From Cryptomeria japonica (taxonomy: Eukaryota; Streptophyta; Pinopsida; Cupressales; Cupressaceae): a DNA stretch of 64,000 bases. Shown here one piece after another: positions 23,542 through 34,770 of the stretch. The position numbers were made by a program, and so were the translations under genes. The stretch covers positions 420,292,257-420,356,256 of the forward strand of contig NC_081415.1 in NCBI RefSeq assembly GCF_030272615.1, written 5' to 3'. The notes under the pieces were generated by a model that was not told the DNA's origin, ran no database searches, and saw nothing but the letters and a program-made list of their open reading frames with translations. Positions within the stretch are counted from its first letter, which is position 1. Each line of letters begins with the position of its first letter.

Positions 23542-23552
23542 TTCTATATATC
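23542..23552 (+). promoter_or_regulatory. TATA box of the element F LTR
   Basis: TCTATATATCT sits about 150 bp before an AATAAA signal inside the inferred LTR. The spacing fits an LTR promoter with a short R region. Confidence 0.4.
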
Positions 23553-24053
23553 TATCTTTCCTCTTCTTTATTAGGGAGTTCTCTCTTTCCTTAGCATGAT
23601 TGTGGACTATTTTCAAACCCTTTCATGCTAAAGGATGGCATTGTAGCTCACATTTTTGAGTTTGTAACAACAACAATTCCATTATTTTCAATAAAATAGC
23701 AGCATATTCCTTCTCGATACTTCTTGTCTAGTGTTGAATGAAAGATACTAATGATTTTTCTGTGATTTATTCTTCGAATCCTTTAATGTTGTCTCTTTGA
23801 AGCAGTATTATTTCAGGAGGATACATGGTTAATGCAGGTTATAGTTTGTGTTATCTGATTTTGATGGGTTTGTAGTTGTGAAGATAGTTTATTTTTCTTC
23901 GAGCAAGCTTTCTAATCAGGCCCTTTCTATGAAATATTTATTTATTCACATGTTCAGTTGAGTTGTGAAACTTTCAAAGTTATTTGTTGAAGATTTTGTG
24001 GGTTAAGCGGTTGTAGATTTCAGAAGCAACATTTGGTGCATCACCTCGTAGGA

Positions 24054-24957
24054 TGTTGGTAATTGACACTCATTTGATTGGTTTCATATGTTGTTATTGA
24101 TGGAAACACATTTCGGCTTCATTCTTTGGTTTGGTACTTCACCGACAGACACTTCACCGACACCGAGTTGTATCTTCACCGGTAGGGAGGATTCTATGAG
24201 TACCGGTATAGGAGGTCGACATCATTAGGAGATCTGGCAATCGACAATTCATTTTGTTATTTATGTATATATGTAATGAACTGACTTTTATAATCATTTT
24301 GTATTATCTATGTAAGCCAACATGAGTCATGAAGGACTGTAAGGGTATATAGGTAAGTTATTATATCATTTTGTAATATGATTGTGTGATTAGATTAGTA
24401 ATGCAAAGATCATGTATATGAGGTCATTTATGCAAGCGATCAATATTCTATAATGACCTGTAGATGATTTTGAATGCGCTCACAGAGCAAAGGTTATTTC
24501 GGGAAGGATTTAGGGTTTCAGAACTGGAACAGTCAGATCTTGAATCAGAACTCGATCAGGCATAACAGATGCATTAAATGAGTTCAGTTATATGTTTCTT
24601 TATTCAAAATGATTGTAGTCAGTGAGACTCCTTTGTGTTGGGCAGTGTGCTCTAGGTGGTAAGCCTTCCCGCATGTGCAGGCCCCCCATACTATGTAATA
24701 TCTATTCATATGGCTATTAGATTGATATTGTGGGTCACAAATCCCATCGTGGTTTTTCCTCTTTGAGGTTTTCCACATATAAACTCTTTGTGTTATGGTA
24801 TTCATTTGTGTGATTGGTTCATTGATTGCTTTACTTCTTTCAATTATATATGTATCGGTATACTAGTTGGTGAATGCATGTTATAATAAGGTTAAAATTG
24901 AACATTCCAGCAGAACACTGAATCCCCCCCCCCTCTCAGTGTTATTGGATTTCAACA
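24054..24957 (+). mobile_element. Copia solo LTR, 904 bp, with TAGGA target duplication
   Basis: The unit begins TGTTGGTAATTG and ends GGATTTCAACA, giving inverted TGTTG/CAACA ends. It is flanked by perfect 5-bp duplications, TAGGA at 24049-24053 and 24958-24962. Inside are 'CCCATCGTGGTTTTTCC' (about 24751-24767) and a C-run followed by CTCTCAGTG (24923-24942), both typical of the 3' part of plant Copia LTRs. No internal region is present, so the element was reduced to one LTR by recombination between its two LTRs. The host sequence is the LTR of element F. Confidence 0.9.
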
Positions 24958-25283
24958 TAGGATAGGTTCAATTTCAGTATTCCTTCTATCCTTTTTCCCT
25001 ACAAAAATTTAATTGTAGGAGATTCATCAGACATGAAGTCGGCCTAATCTCCGGAGGTCTACTTTCACAATAAGCATACCCACAGGCCTGAAAGTATTCC
25101 CATATTTCACAAGATTTATGGGTTTCAACTTAGCATCATGACACAATCCTTCATGACAACAATTTTTGGCAATTCTCGAATGGACACTTTGAACTATTTC
25201 AGTTCAAAGATTTTCCACAAAATTCTGATTTTTGGAGTGAAAATCAGAAATTTCAGCCTTTGGAGGCAAGATCTACCTACACC

Positions 25284-25301
25284 TGGCGACTCCGAGTTAC
25301 A
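25284..25301 (+). promoter_or_regulatory. Primer-binding site of element F (tRNA-Arg type)
   Basis: TGGCGACTCCGAGTTAC begins two bases after an LTR end (CA at 25280-25281). The first ten bases equal the PBS known from Ogre elements, where a tRNA-Arg primes reverse transcription. The end of the match has decayed. Confidence 0.65.
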
Positions 25302-25371
25302 AATCTACTGGTTTCAGTAGTGTAAGTATTGGTATGTTTCAAAGAAATCCTATATTCTGAATTCCAGATCT

Positions 25372-27475
25372 TTGAATATGTCTAATTTTCAAGGACATTA
25401 CAATTACCCACCTCCATATCATGAAAATATTGCTCCTACACCTTATTATCATCAATACCCAAATAGCCACAACGCTGGTTTTAACCCAAATAGCCATATT
25501 ACAACAAGCTCATCATACTTACCACCCACCCATCCTAGCTCAACTCTCATGGCAACCTAATCATGCTTACAATCAACCTCAAGAGGGTCCATTTGATCCA
25601 AATCAGAATGTTTCAGAGTTCAACGAGGTAAAAGACACATTACAAAGCTTTCGTAATAAGCAAAAATCAATCTAAAACATATTGCATGTTGTAGAGCAAC
25701 AAGTGAATGAGATCAAGAGACAAGAAGAGCTTAATCAACATCAAGATGAGTGGGCTTATCAAGCCTACATTCACGAGCAAGAAGAATTGGCTTACCAAGC
25801 GTACCTTCATGATCAACAATTGGAGATGCAAAAGAGGGAATTTGAAGAAAAACTTGAACAACAACTCACTGCAAAAGAGGAGGAGATAAAGTTATTATCT
25901 ACCAAGCAGGAAGCTTCCAAGGCACAAAATTCAAATTTCAAACAAGGTAAGTCTCCTAGATCTTCCAAATTTGAGATTCCCTATTTCCAAAATCCTCACT
26001 CATTTCGAGAGCCTGTTATTAAAAAAAATCATCCTATAGAAGAAAATCCTAAAATGTTTGCTTTCCCAAGTTTTAGAATCCCTGTTCCCATTCAAGAACC
26101 TATTCTTGAGCAAATAGATCCTTATGAATAACCCATTCAAGAATCCCAATCAACTCCTTACATTCAAGATCAATGTATAAAAGAAAAGGTTCAGGAATAT
26201 GCTTTTCCAAGCTTTCAAAGATTTCTCCCTGTGCAAGAAGCTACACAAAGTGTAAATCAGGCCAAACAACCCATGAATATTAAAAAACAAGCTGTAGTAG
26301 AGCCCATCCTCGTAACTTTTGCCATGCAAAATCACCCTATTAAGGAAGAGCCTCATAGGTTTATTCCCGAGTTTTAGACAACCTCTTTCAGTTCAAGAAC
26401 CTCAACAGTTCAAGAACCTCAACAGTTCATTCCTAAAGAATCCATTGATTTCTTGATTCCTCAAGATATTCAAGTCAAAGATCAAGAGAAGGAGGTTACA
26501 AATGAAGAATTGTAGGTTCCAAATCTTGAGAAAGATGATAATTGTCAGGTTCTAACTATTTTATTTGATGAGCTGCCACTTTTTGTGGAAGATGAGATTA
26601 AAAAATCTCAAGATATAGTCATACCAGCTTCAACACAACAAGAAGAGGTTCAAAACATTGCTATTTTGACCACACAAGAGAGCTAAAACAAGGTTGCAGA
26701 CAATCCTCTTCCTAAGCAAATAAAAAGGAATGATGAAGAGGACTCATTTTGGGATGATCTAGAGGTATTTGTTTCAAATTTAGATACTGATCTTACATCT
26801 CCAGAGGAAACAAATCAGGAGCAACATGTTGTTGTTAAGGAAGTAGTTATTGAACCTCAAGTTCAAGTTGATTTATTTGTTGTACTTCATTTTTTTGTTG
26901 TCAATACTAAAGATAACACATATGGACTAACAAAGATGGCAAGTTATGAGCAGTAGGAGCATCAAAATGATATTGACAGGGTGCTGGTACATGAGAAAAT
27001 AATAGAAGACAATGTGGCAGAGAAGGTTCAAGAGGTTGATAAAGAGTTTGGAATGGAGCAGGATGGTAAGCAAGAAAAGGTGGTGGTAAAGGAGATGGTG
27101 GACAAAGAAGAAACCAATAGGAAGGTTCCAAAGTTTAGCATAGCAAGAGGCTGTCCAATCAGGCATCTATCTAGAATAGAAGCCAATTATGAAAAGGTTG
27201 CTCAAAGAGAACCAGTTTCAGCTAAAGTGAAACAACCTTCACTCACCTACCTATTCCAAGAGAGTTGTATGCACAATCATCTCAATGAGGTAGGAGGTTT
27301 TATTTTCACTTTTGAAGTAGTCTTACAACTTTTTGTGAAGCACCTCTTCATTTATCATTTTTCCTCAGCTGTTCATAAGTTTTTTAAACATCCTAAGCTG
27401 GGAAGAAAAGGGTGTTACTTCTCAAAACCAGTGAATGTTTTTTTTATAACCAAGTTTAACTCTTGGTTAGGGTAG
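25372..27475 (+). pseudogene. Unknown ORF behind the Ogre-like PBS (candidate Ogre ORF1)
   Basis: From about 25421 to 27475 a single frame stays readable for roughly 685 codons with about eight stops. An earlier stretch from ATG 25372 lies in another frame (one indel). It starts with a Pro/Tyr/Asn-rich region, then a helical segment with two near-copies of 'EWAYQAYIHEQ' (25740-25830) running into a coiled coil. A Pro-rich part follows in which 'FPSFRIPVPIQEP' is repeated in variants (26060, 26205, 26360). An acidic part comes next, ending in a basic, aromatic tail (HKFFKHPKLGRKG, 27370-27410). It is not gag: no capsid or zinc motif is seen. Ogre elements are known to carry an extra ORF1 before gag, and its position after the PBS fits that. 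The function is unknown. Confidence 0.5.
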
Positions 27476-28535
27476 GGTAGTGTAGTTTCCATTTCAGTTC
27501 AAGTTGCAATTTTCAATAAGTGATCCAGGCACATTTCAGTTTTTAGTTTTAGTCAAGTTTTCAGGCCAGTTTTGGTTTTCAAGAAGTGTTGATGCATAAT
27601 TTTCAGGCCCAACTATAGGCAGAGCCATACTAGTTTTCTTTCATGTCTTTGCATAAGCTTCATTTTGATTCATATTCATGCTTTAGATCACTTTGCATAA
27701 TGGATTTGGAGAATTTACTTTGTCAATTATAAGCAATTAGGGTTTACTCTTTAGAGTTGCTCTAGATTGTTTGCTTTCATTTTAGGATCTTGCACACACT
27801 TTTTTCAGTACATTATCAGCTATTTGTGGAGGTGGAAATCACCAACATAGGGGTTTGACTAAGGTAAAACCCCATATAACCACCCAAAACCCTATTTTGC
27901 ATATTCAGATACAGGTTTAGATCTGAGGGTCGTCAAAAGTTTTAGGACCAAAGGAGCGCACAAAGACAGTTCTTGAGTGCAAATTTCACCAAAAACCCCA
28001 AGAATAGGGGAATGGTGCCCTGGTCTTGCCTAGGATAGGGGCATGGCACCCTATTCCTACCTAGGACAGGGGCGTGGCACCTTGGTCTTGCCCTTTGTCA
28101 GCAGGATTTGGCAGAACAATGTCTTGCAGGCCTCAGAACTCACCCTGTAAGTTGCAACTCTAGACTTGCAGAATCGGGATAGTGGCATGGCACCTTGGTC
28201 CTGAACATTTCTGCTTAGATTTTAGACATAAGTGCACCTCTGATTTTGCTTCCTAATCTGTACTTTTCAATAGTATATTAGTTGTTCTTTGATCTGCATT
28301 TCCAGATTAGGGTCTGCTTGCTTACTTGCATCCTAGGTTAGATTGCATTTTGAATCATTGGTCTCTCTCATTTACAACAAGGGAATAGAAAACCTAAGAG
28401 GTGATCCTTGGGTCTCTCTTCCACACAATAAGTAGCCCAAATTATGTCACATCCCTAGGCTCTTTCGTATTCCGTGAGTGTGTATGAAAGTGGGATTAGG
28501 CTTTTCATACTTAGTCTCACTTTTCCCCCTACACA
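27476..28535 (+). mobile_element. Probable 5' LTR of Tat element E (start not fixed)
   Basis: Non-coding DNA that ends CTACACA at 28535 and is followed four bases later by a PBS-like TGGTGAACCCGACG. It includes a 31-bp minisatellite (28003-28200). No second copy of this LTR is in the window, because element E is truncated at 32810, so the left border cannot be set by comparison. Confidence 0.45.
28003..28200 (+). repeat. 31-bp minisatellite with GGGGCATGGCACC core
   Basis: Three adjacent units of about 31 bp (28003-28096) share 'GGGGcATGGCACCcTrGTC.TGCCTAG'. A fourth lies about 85 bp downstream (28165-28198). The units diverge from each other, so the array is old. Confidence 0.7.
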
Positions 28536-28539
28536 TCTT

Positions 28540-28557
28540 TGGTGAACCCGACGTGAA
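28540..28557 (+). promoter_or_regulatory. Primer-binding-site-like sequence of element E
   Basis: TGGTGAACCCGACGTGAA starts with TGG, lies four bases behind a CA-ending LTR-like region and precedes the first coding part by about 180 bp. I could not match it with certainty to a named tRNA 3' end. Confidence 0.45.
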
Positions 28558-28725
28558 TCCAATTGAATTTTCATTGCATTGTATTGTTAGATCTACATTT
28601 AGTATCTTTTCATTTTGATTTATAAACATAAAATTCCTAAAAAGGTGAAAAAATTCAAGAAAAAAAAAACATAAAAAGTGATTTCCTTTTATTTTCTTGC
28701 ATTGTGTTTTCATTTCAATTTCAAA

Positions 28726-29640
28726 ATGTCAGATTTCTATTTGCAATATGTTCATGCTTTTGATGATGTATGAAATTTTGTTGATTATGAGTTTAGTAAG
28801 GATGAATTAGATGAAGCTCTAGATTGTTTCTTGAACCCTATGCCTCCTAAACCCTCATTTTGCCAAAAACTAATCAACCTTGTTATTATGTCATTTCGCA
28901 GTGATGAGAAAGATAAGTTGAATGGTTCCTCTCATGGGTACATTCCTATCAACTCCTCTACTAAATCTAATGACATAGTTGACCTTCATAGTTCTCTGTA
29001 TGAGGTTATGTCTCCTTTTGAGTCCAAAGATAAGCCTTTCAATCACTATGATAATGCTTTATTGGATGATGCCCTTGATGACTATATGTCTTTGCCTAAA
29101 CCTTCAAACAAGAGTAATGCATATAAAAGGTTAATCAATATGATCAATGTGAATGGAAATAGAAAACCTCATTTTTTAGTCTAAGGAGCTTGTCCGTCTC
29201 CAACTTCACCTCTTCCTAATCAACCCCTTTTCACAGTTCAAGGTGGATATGGTCATGATTCCTTTAGTACTCCAAACAAACCCATCATTACGGTTCAAGG
29301 AGGGAATCCCACCAAGAGTCCTTATATCTATTATAAACAACTACGGAGAGTTATAATGCAATTGACCATATCTATAATACGAGAAAAAATAGGCAACCTA
29401 ATCATCCTCTAGTTATTCCAACTTCTCTTCCTGATCCTCAACCCATTCTTCCTCAAGCGCCTCACATTTCACAAAATCTTGGTAAGGACTATGACCTAGT
29501 TGAACAACTTAAAGCTACTCCTGCCAAGATATCCCTCTAGGATTTGATTCAAACTTCTTCAACTCATCATGGAATGCTACAAGATGCATTGAAAACAACC
29601 TGTCGTGACATCTAATAATATGGCTTCCTTGATTAATTCT
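28726..29640 (+). pseudogene. Tat element E gag remnant
   Basis: ATG 28726 opens a frame with a stop at about 28770, then readable to 29184 (contains KPSFCQKLINLV and DDYMSLPKPSNKS). Several broken pieces follow. Around 29490-29560 'YDLVEQLKATPAKISL' marks the spacer that precedes protease in Tat elements. No capsid or Cys/His motif is visible, so the bulk of gag is missing or beyond recognition. This part is shorter than the gag of element A (about 0.9 kb against 1.8 kb). Confidence 0.5.
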
Positions 29641-30430
29641 ATCACAACATCTAAGGATCAGATTGTATTTACACAATATGAGCTACCCTCTAGTGAAATT
29701 CAACAACAGTATGATCCTTTGATGATTGTTGTTATCATAAATGATAGTGCAATAAAGTGAACACTAGTGGACAATGGTTCTGGCCTTAATGTTTGTAGCA
29801 TTAACTTGTTGCATAAGATCAATGTTGATACATCTCTTATTAAGCCCGATTCTCTTACCATCCGAGGCTTTTAGAATGTTGCTAAATCTTCATTAGGTAT
29901 CATTACCTTACCTATTAAGGTAGGTCCTGCTACTTTACCCACACCTATCCATTTCATGTTTGGAGAATTAACATATAACTTGTTAGTGCGACCTTGGATT
30001 CATAACATGCAAGCTATCCCCTCTACATTGCATAGGCAAATTAAATTTATTTATAAGAATAAAACATATACCTTTCTAAGTGACACAAGTCTCCAGGCTT
30101 GTTTGCAAACATCATGTTCTAAATCCTCTTCAATTGGTTCTTCCCCAATTGTCTTATATAATTCCTCTAAAGATTCTACTCCTACTAGTGTTACCACCTC
30201 ATCAAACTTATCTCCTACATCCGATACTTCCTCAAGTGAACCTAAGGTTCTTGAGAGAGAACCTTCTCAGCCTAATTCTACTACTGAGAATACCTTTTCT
30301 CCTGAGAAGGTTCTGGCAGAAGATGATTGGGGATCCCTTTATTTAAATCCTACTTTCATAGAGGAATACAAAATCTTCCCTAGAGAACCTAAAGTGCAAC
30401 CTGCTTTTTTTGGGCCATTGAGTAATACTT
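29641..30430 (+). pseudogene. Tat element E protease region
   Basis: The retropepsin loop reads TLVDNGSGLNVC at about 29764-29800, keeping the catalytic Asp but with Asn after it where the family has Gly or Ser. 'YNLLVRPWIHNMQAIPSTLH' at about 29970-30030 corresponds to the end of the fold and the conserved Tat linker. A Ser/Thr/Pro-rich spacer follows (30110-30300). A TGA just before the active site (29758) and a TAG at about 29872 interrupt it. The frame changes near the T-run at 30404-30412, where pol continues in another frame. Confidence 0.75.
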
Positions 30431-30431
30431 T

Positions 30432-31979
30432 GTGGTGGCTTCCCAAACTTCATCTCCCGTTTCTGACCCGGAGGACTTTGGCCCTTCACTTTATGAAAAT
30501 CCTCCTTCTTCTGCAAAAATGGCTAATCTTTATGGTATCGGTTTTCACATCGTAGCTAGATGCGGATATAATGGTAGTGGATGTGGTGCTCAAGAACAAG
30601 AGATCAAGGTTCCCTTGAAAAAAAAATTCCGCGATATGACATTTGGGATTGGTTATGATCCTTTTAAGCGTACTAAAACCTCTAAGAGATCATTCATTAG
30701 TGTTATTATCATTTCTACTTCTCTTTCACTACAATATCCAGAGTATATTGACTGTGACTCTTCTAGTATCCTAGCTTTGGATGTTTTTCCTAATGATGAT
30801 TCCTTAGCCGAATTCTTTGGAGCTTATGACAACTTTCCTCGTTATCACCATAATCGTGGCTTTCCCTATTGTCTAAACGCGAAAGCTTACTTTGGGAAAG
30901 AAAGAGATAACGATGAGATAGTTAAAGAGTTTTCTCAATTAAAAGATGCTCCTCAACAAAGCAATCTCCTAGTAAGTGACACTATTGATGATAGGATAGA
31001 TCCTTATGTTGAAGATAGAATCATTAAGATAGGGAGATGTCTTGACGAAGAAGAGCAAAAACTATATTATGAGTTATTACTTGAATTTTCTGAAATCTTT
31101 GCTTGCATATACTCTGATATGCCTGGCATAGATCCTAAGATTGTCACTCATAACATTTTCCTTATTCCTGATGCGAAACCGGTGAAGCAAAAGATTCAAA
31201 AAATTCACCCTAAAGGGGCGTTACTTGTTAAAGCTGAGATTGAAAAATTGTTGGATGCTGGATTAATCCATCCTATCTATTATTCTCCATGGATTTCAAA
31301 CATTGTGGCTGTGGCTAAGCCTGATAATAAAATTAGGATGTGCACAAACTTCTATGATCTAAACAAAGCCTCTTTAAAAGATGATTTTCCTCTCCCGAAT
31401 ATCGATATGATAGTGGATTCTGTAGCAGGTCATGCCCTCTTATCCTTCATGGATGGTTTGTTAGGATATAATCAAATCTTCATTAATCCTCAAGATCAAT
31501 ACAAAAATACTTTCACCACCCCTTGGGGCACGTTTTGTTGGGTTATGATTCCTTTTGGATTGAAAAATGCAGGCACAACCTATCAGCATGCTATGACTCT
31601 CATTTTCCATGACTATATGCATAAGACTTTAGAAGATTACGCTGATGATATCTTAGCTAAATCTGTTCTTCATGTAGATCATGTTAAGATCCTTAGCCAA
31701 ATCTTTGAGAGAATTTGTAAGTATAACATGCGCTTGAATCCCCGAAAGTGCGTGTTTGGTGTGGATAGTGGAAAACTATTAGGGTTCATAGTTTCACAAC
31801 GTGGCATTGAGGTGGATACGAAGAAAATAGATGTTATTGTTAATATGCCACCTCCTAAGAATGTCTCCCAACTAAAGAGTTTGCAAGGAAAGATCGAGGC
31901 TATTTGTAGGTTTGTTTCTCAACTTGCCGATTGTACCTTTCCTTTTACTCAATTGCTTGAAAAGAATACCATTTTATAA
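30432..31979 (+). pseudogene. Tat element E pol: G-patch and reverse transcriptase
   Basis: This 515-codon frame is the longest in the window. It opens with a degraded G-patch (GIGFHIVARCGYNGSGCG, about 30535-30590). Then 'IYSDMPGIDPKIVTH' leads into RT, with 'IEKLLDAGLIHPIYYSPWISNIV', 'FPLPNIDMIVDSVAGH', 'LSFMDGLLGYNQIFI', 'WVMIPFGLKNAG' and the catalytic YADD at 31638-31649. Connection motifs 'GFIVSQRGIEV' and 'MPPPKNVSQLKSLQGK' follow. The frame ends at TAA 31977-31979, but the same frame continues through RNase H to 32810. Tat RTs usually have YVDD, so the Ala is unusual. One stop is the only visible block in RT. Confidence 0.9.
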
Positions 31980-32810
31980 TGGAATGAGGATTGTTGTGAA
32001 GCATTTGAAGACCTAAAAGTCTATTTGACCAAGCCTCCTATTCTTCAACTTGTTGATCCTACTAAGCCTTTCCTGTTATACACAGTTGCTTCCCTTCATG
32101 CTCTTGAAGCCTTGTTGGCACAACATGATAAGGATGGTAGAGAATGTTTGGTTTATTATATAAGCCTCACTCTACTCGGTTACAAAGTCTGATATTATGC
32201 AATAGAAAGGTAGTTCCTTGCTTTGGTCTTTGCAACCCAAAAGTTAAGGCATTACCTTTTGAATGCTGAAGTCCATGTTATCATTAAGTCTGACCCTCTC
32301 AAGCATCTTTTATCTAAAACTGACCTTTCTGGACGCTTAGCTAATTGGGTTATGATTTTGACCGATTTTGACCTTAAGTTTGTCTCGCAAAAGGCAATAA
32401 AGGGTCAAGCATTGACTGACCACTTAGTTGAGGCTCCTTCACCCTTTTCCCTACCTAATCCAGAGTCCTTTCCCAATGAATATATTTTCTCTATTGAGAT
32501 TGATGAGTTTTGGGAATTGTACTTTGATGGCTCTAGATGTCATACAGGATCGGGGGCAGGGGTGGTCTTAATTTGTCCTAAAAGGAAGCCTATCCCTTTA
32601 TCATATGGTCCAAATTTCTTGTGTACCAACAATATTGCTGAATTTGAGGCTCTTATAGCTGGAATTAAAACAACCTTAGCATTAAATATAAAACATTTGC
32701 ATATCTTTGGAGATTCTAAACTAATCATAAGAGAAGTGACAGGAGTTTATCAAGCTAAGCAAGACAAATTATCACAATATAGAGATCTAGGTGGTAAGGT
32801 CTACATGTGA
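31980..32810 (+). pseudogene. Tat element E RNase H and archaeal-type RNase H, truncated
   Basis: In the same frame as RT, 'FLLYTVASLHALEALLAQ' and 'FATQKLRHYLLNAEVH' mark the first RNase H, interrupted by TGA 32190-32192 and TAG 32211-32213. Both could be former CGA and CAG codons. The linker 'KGQALTDHLVEAP' leads into the second RNase H: LYFDGSRCHTGSGAGVVL (about 32519-32570), 'CTNNIAEFEALIAGI' and 'IFGDSKLIIREV'. The acidic residues of DGS, AEFEAL and GDS are all present, so this is the best preserved aRNH here. The frame ends abruptly at the junction near 32806 and no integrase follows. Confidence 0.85.
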
Positions 32811-33835
32811 TGTGTACTTGTACCTGCAAACACAAAAATACTCAATAGATCATTACAAGCAATGGTTAGTGAATTAAATCAAAGAAAGACAAAACCATAG
32901 CTAAGCGATCTATCGCCTCCTAGTAAATGCGAGTATGAATTTTGCTCTCAGATCTTGGTACGCAAACTCTAGTGACTTGAATACACTTAGATGGAGGATT
33001 TGAATAATGAAGATGCATGATCTAGCAATGATAGCATGATTAAGCTATATTGTTTCATGGTTCTTCTAGAAAATAGGCTAGAATGAAGATGCAATTAAGC
33101 TAAGATTTGAACATGATAACAATGCTTGAAATGATAAACTAGAAGCTAGATGCCTATAATAACAATGCTTGAATGCAAATGAGATGAATAAATCGGGTGC
33201 AAAAAATGATATGAAACTGGGACCCTTTGTGCTCCAAAATGAGGCCTATTTATAAGATTTCCCAAGGCTAAGGGTGATGTGGCAGGAATCAATGGTCAAG
33301 ATTGATTTGAAGATATCAATGGTTAAATTGGAGGCGGGTTGAGAAGAGGTTGGATTAAAGGGAACATCTATCATCTCTATGGTGACAAGTGTCAAGAGGC
33401 TTCTAGAAGAGGTTAGATGGAAGGGAACACTTAGTGACAAGTGTCACAAAGCTTCTAGAAGAGGTTGGATGAAAGGGGACATGGTGGTTAGGATGGAATG
33501 GGTTAGGTTTAGGAGTGGTAGAAGTTAGGAGAATTTGAATTTAAAAATTCAAATAATAGGAAAAGGCTAATTAATCTCAATCAACTCATAATTGATTTGT
33601 TTTAATTAATTAGAGGATTATAAGAAATGATTTTGATGGAGGAAATTAATTAATTTGAATTAATTAATCAAAGGGTTGAAATGAACCTATTAAATAAATC
33701 CTTAGATTTATTAATAAGTAGATGAATGGGAGATTTAATCAAATTATTGATGAATTCAATTAAATTGGGGAGGAGGATTAATTAGATAATTTATTATTTA
33801 ATTAATTATCTTCAAACCATTTTTAGGTGTATACA
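32806..33835 (-). mobile_element. LTR-like segment on the minus strand between elements E and C
   Basis: On the minus strand it begins TGTATACACCTAAAAATGG (33835 downward) and ends near TACACATCACA (32806), so it has TG..CA ends. A TATA-like CTTATAAATAG lies at about 33247-33257. A 50-bp segment is duplicated (33380-33475, 'GACAAGTGTCA..GGCTTCTAGAAGAGGTT'). The TTAATTAATT-rich U3 start is typical of plant gypsy LTRs. It separates the broken RNase H of E from the middle of the gag of C. I see no target duplication (left flank CTACA, right flank GGGGT), so it may be a recombination joint and not a simple insertion. Confidence 0.5.
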
Positions 33836-33845
33836 GGGGTAGTAG

Positions 33846-34770
33846 ATGCAAATATGGTAAAACCGAAGATGACTTTCCTCGGTCCAATTTCATCCAATTC
33901 CAATAATAAGGTAATGCTCAAAGGCCATCAAAGCCTCCAAGAAAATACACTCCATTGGGAGAGCCAAGTGAGACAACATTTAATAAATTGGTCATAAACA
34001 AGCTTATAACAATAGCAGACAATCCACCATAAGAACCAAAAGTGAAGCCTGCATGGTGGAATGATGATGAGTTTTGTGAGAACCACAAGAGTAAAGGACA
34101 AAAGACTACCAATTATCACATATTTAAGATCATACAAGATCTTATTGACAAGGGAAACATAGAATTTGATGGTCACACCTCTAATGAGGATTATGTGATG
34201 TTTAAGGAACCATTCCCAAAACATGATAAAGGAAAAGATCCTAAGATAGATAACACTGCCAATTATACTATCTCGTCCTATGATTACACAGTTAACCACA
34301 TTTCAATGGACAATCATGTTTCTACCATTATTATGAAGGACAAAACTCCTGAAGGTTCTATTTGAAGGAGTAAATTTGTTTTGAAAGGCGTTGGACCATC
34401 ATCATCATCATCTAATGATGAAACCCCAAAATGCAATGTTACAACTCGACGGGGTAAAGTCGCCTTGCAAGGTGTTCCATCGAAAACCACAACTTAATAA
34501 TCAACCAAAAATGAGTATGATCTTGTAGACCAATTAGGGAAGACACCCACCCTTATCTCCATTCTTGAGCTCTTGCACATTTCCCCCTCACATAAGGTCA
34601 TTCTTGACAAACCATTGAGAGAAACCTTTATTCCCACTGATCTGAATGTAGATCAGTTTCAAGCCATGGTGGGATATACCTTTCCATTCCACATTGCCTT
34701 ACATTCACAGAAGTTGATGATGCATCTCTATGTCAACCAAATAATGGACCTATCCATATTGAAGCCGTTC
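33846..34770 (+). pseudogene. Tat element C gag, C-terminal part
   Basis: The frame starts inside gag at the junction with the LTR-like segment. 'PAWWNDDEFCENHKSKGQKT' (about 34050-34105) is the Tat gag Cys/His motif in which the last Cys has become Tyr (NYH). 'IQDLIDKGNIEFDG' follows as in element A. The spacer 'YDLVDQLGKTPTLISILELL' at 34515-34575 leads to protease. The capsid half is absent. Confidence 0.75.

Larger units (their letters stand above)
22601..25281 (+). mobile_element. 5' LTR of Ogre-like element F, split by a nested solo LTR
   Basis: The region ends CTACA at 25281 and is followed, two bases later, by a TGGCGACTC primer-binding site, so it is read as a 5' LTR. A TATA box (TCTATATATCT, 23542-23552) and a polyadenylation signal (AATAAA, 23690-23695) lie about 150 bp apart, as in the U3-R-U5 layout. 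Between 23100 and 23420 the phrases 'GCTATTTTTGGCAG' and 'TTTTTAGGGGGAGATG' recur. A 904-bp Copia solo LTR interrupts it at 24054-24957. The left end is uncertain. Confidence 0.5.

Noticed and set aside
23542-23700. TATA and AATAAA pair considered as a host promoter and gene end
   Set aside because: Only about 150 bp apart with no coding sequence between; an LTR R region fits better.
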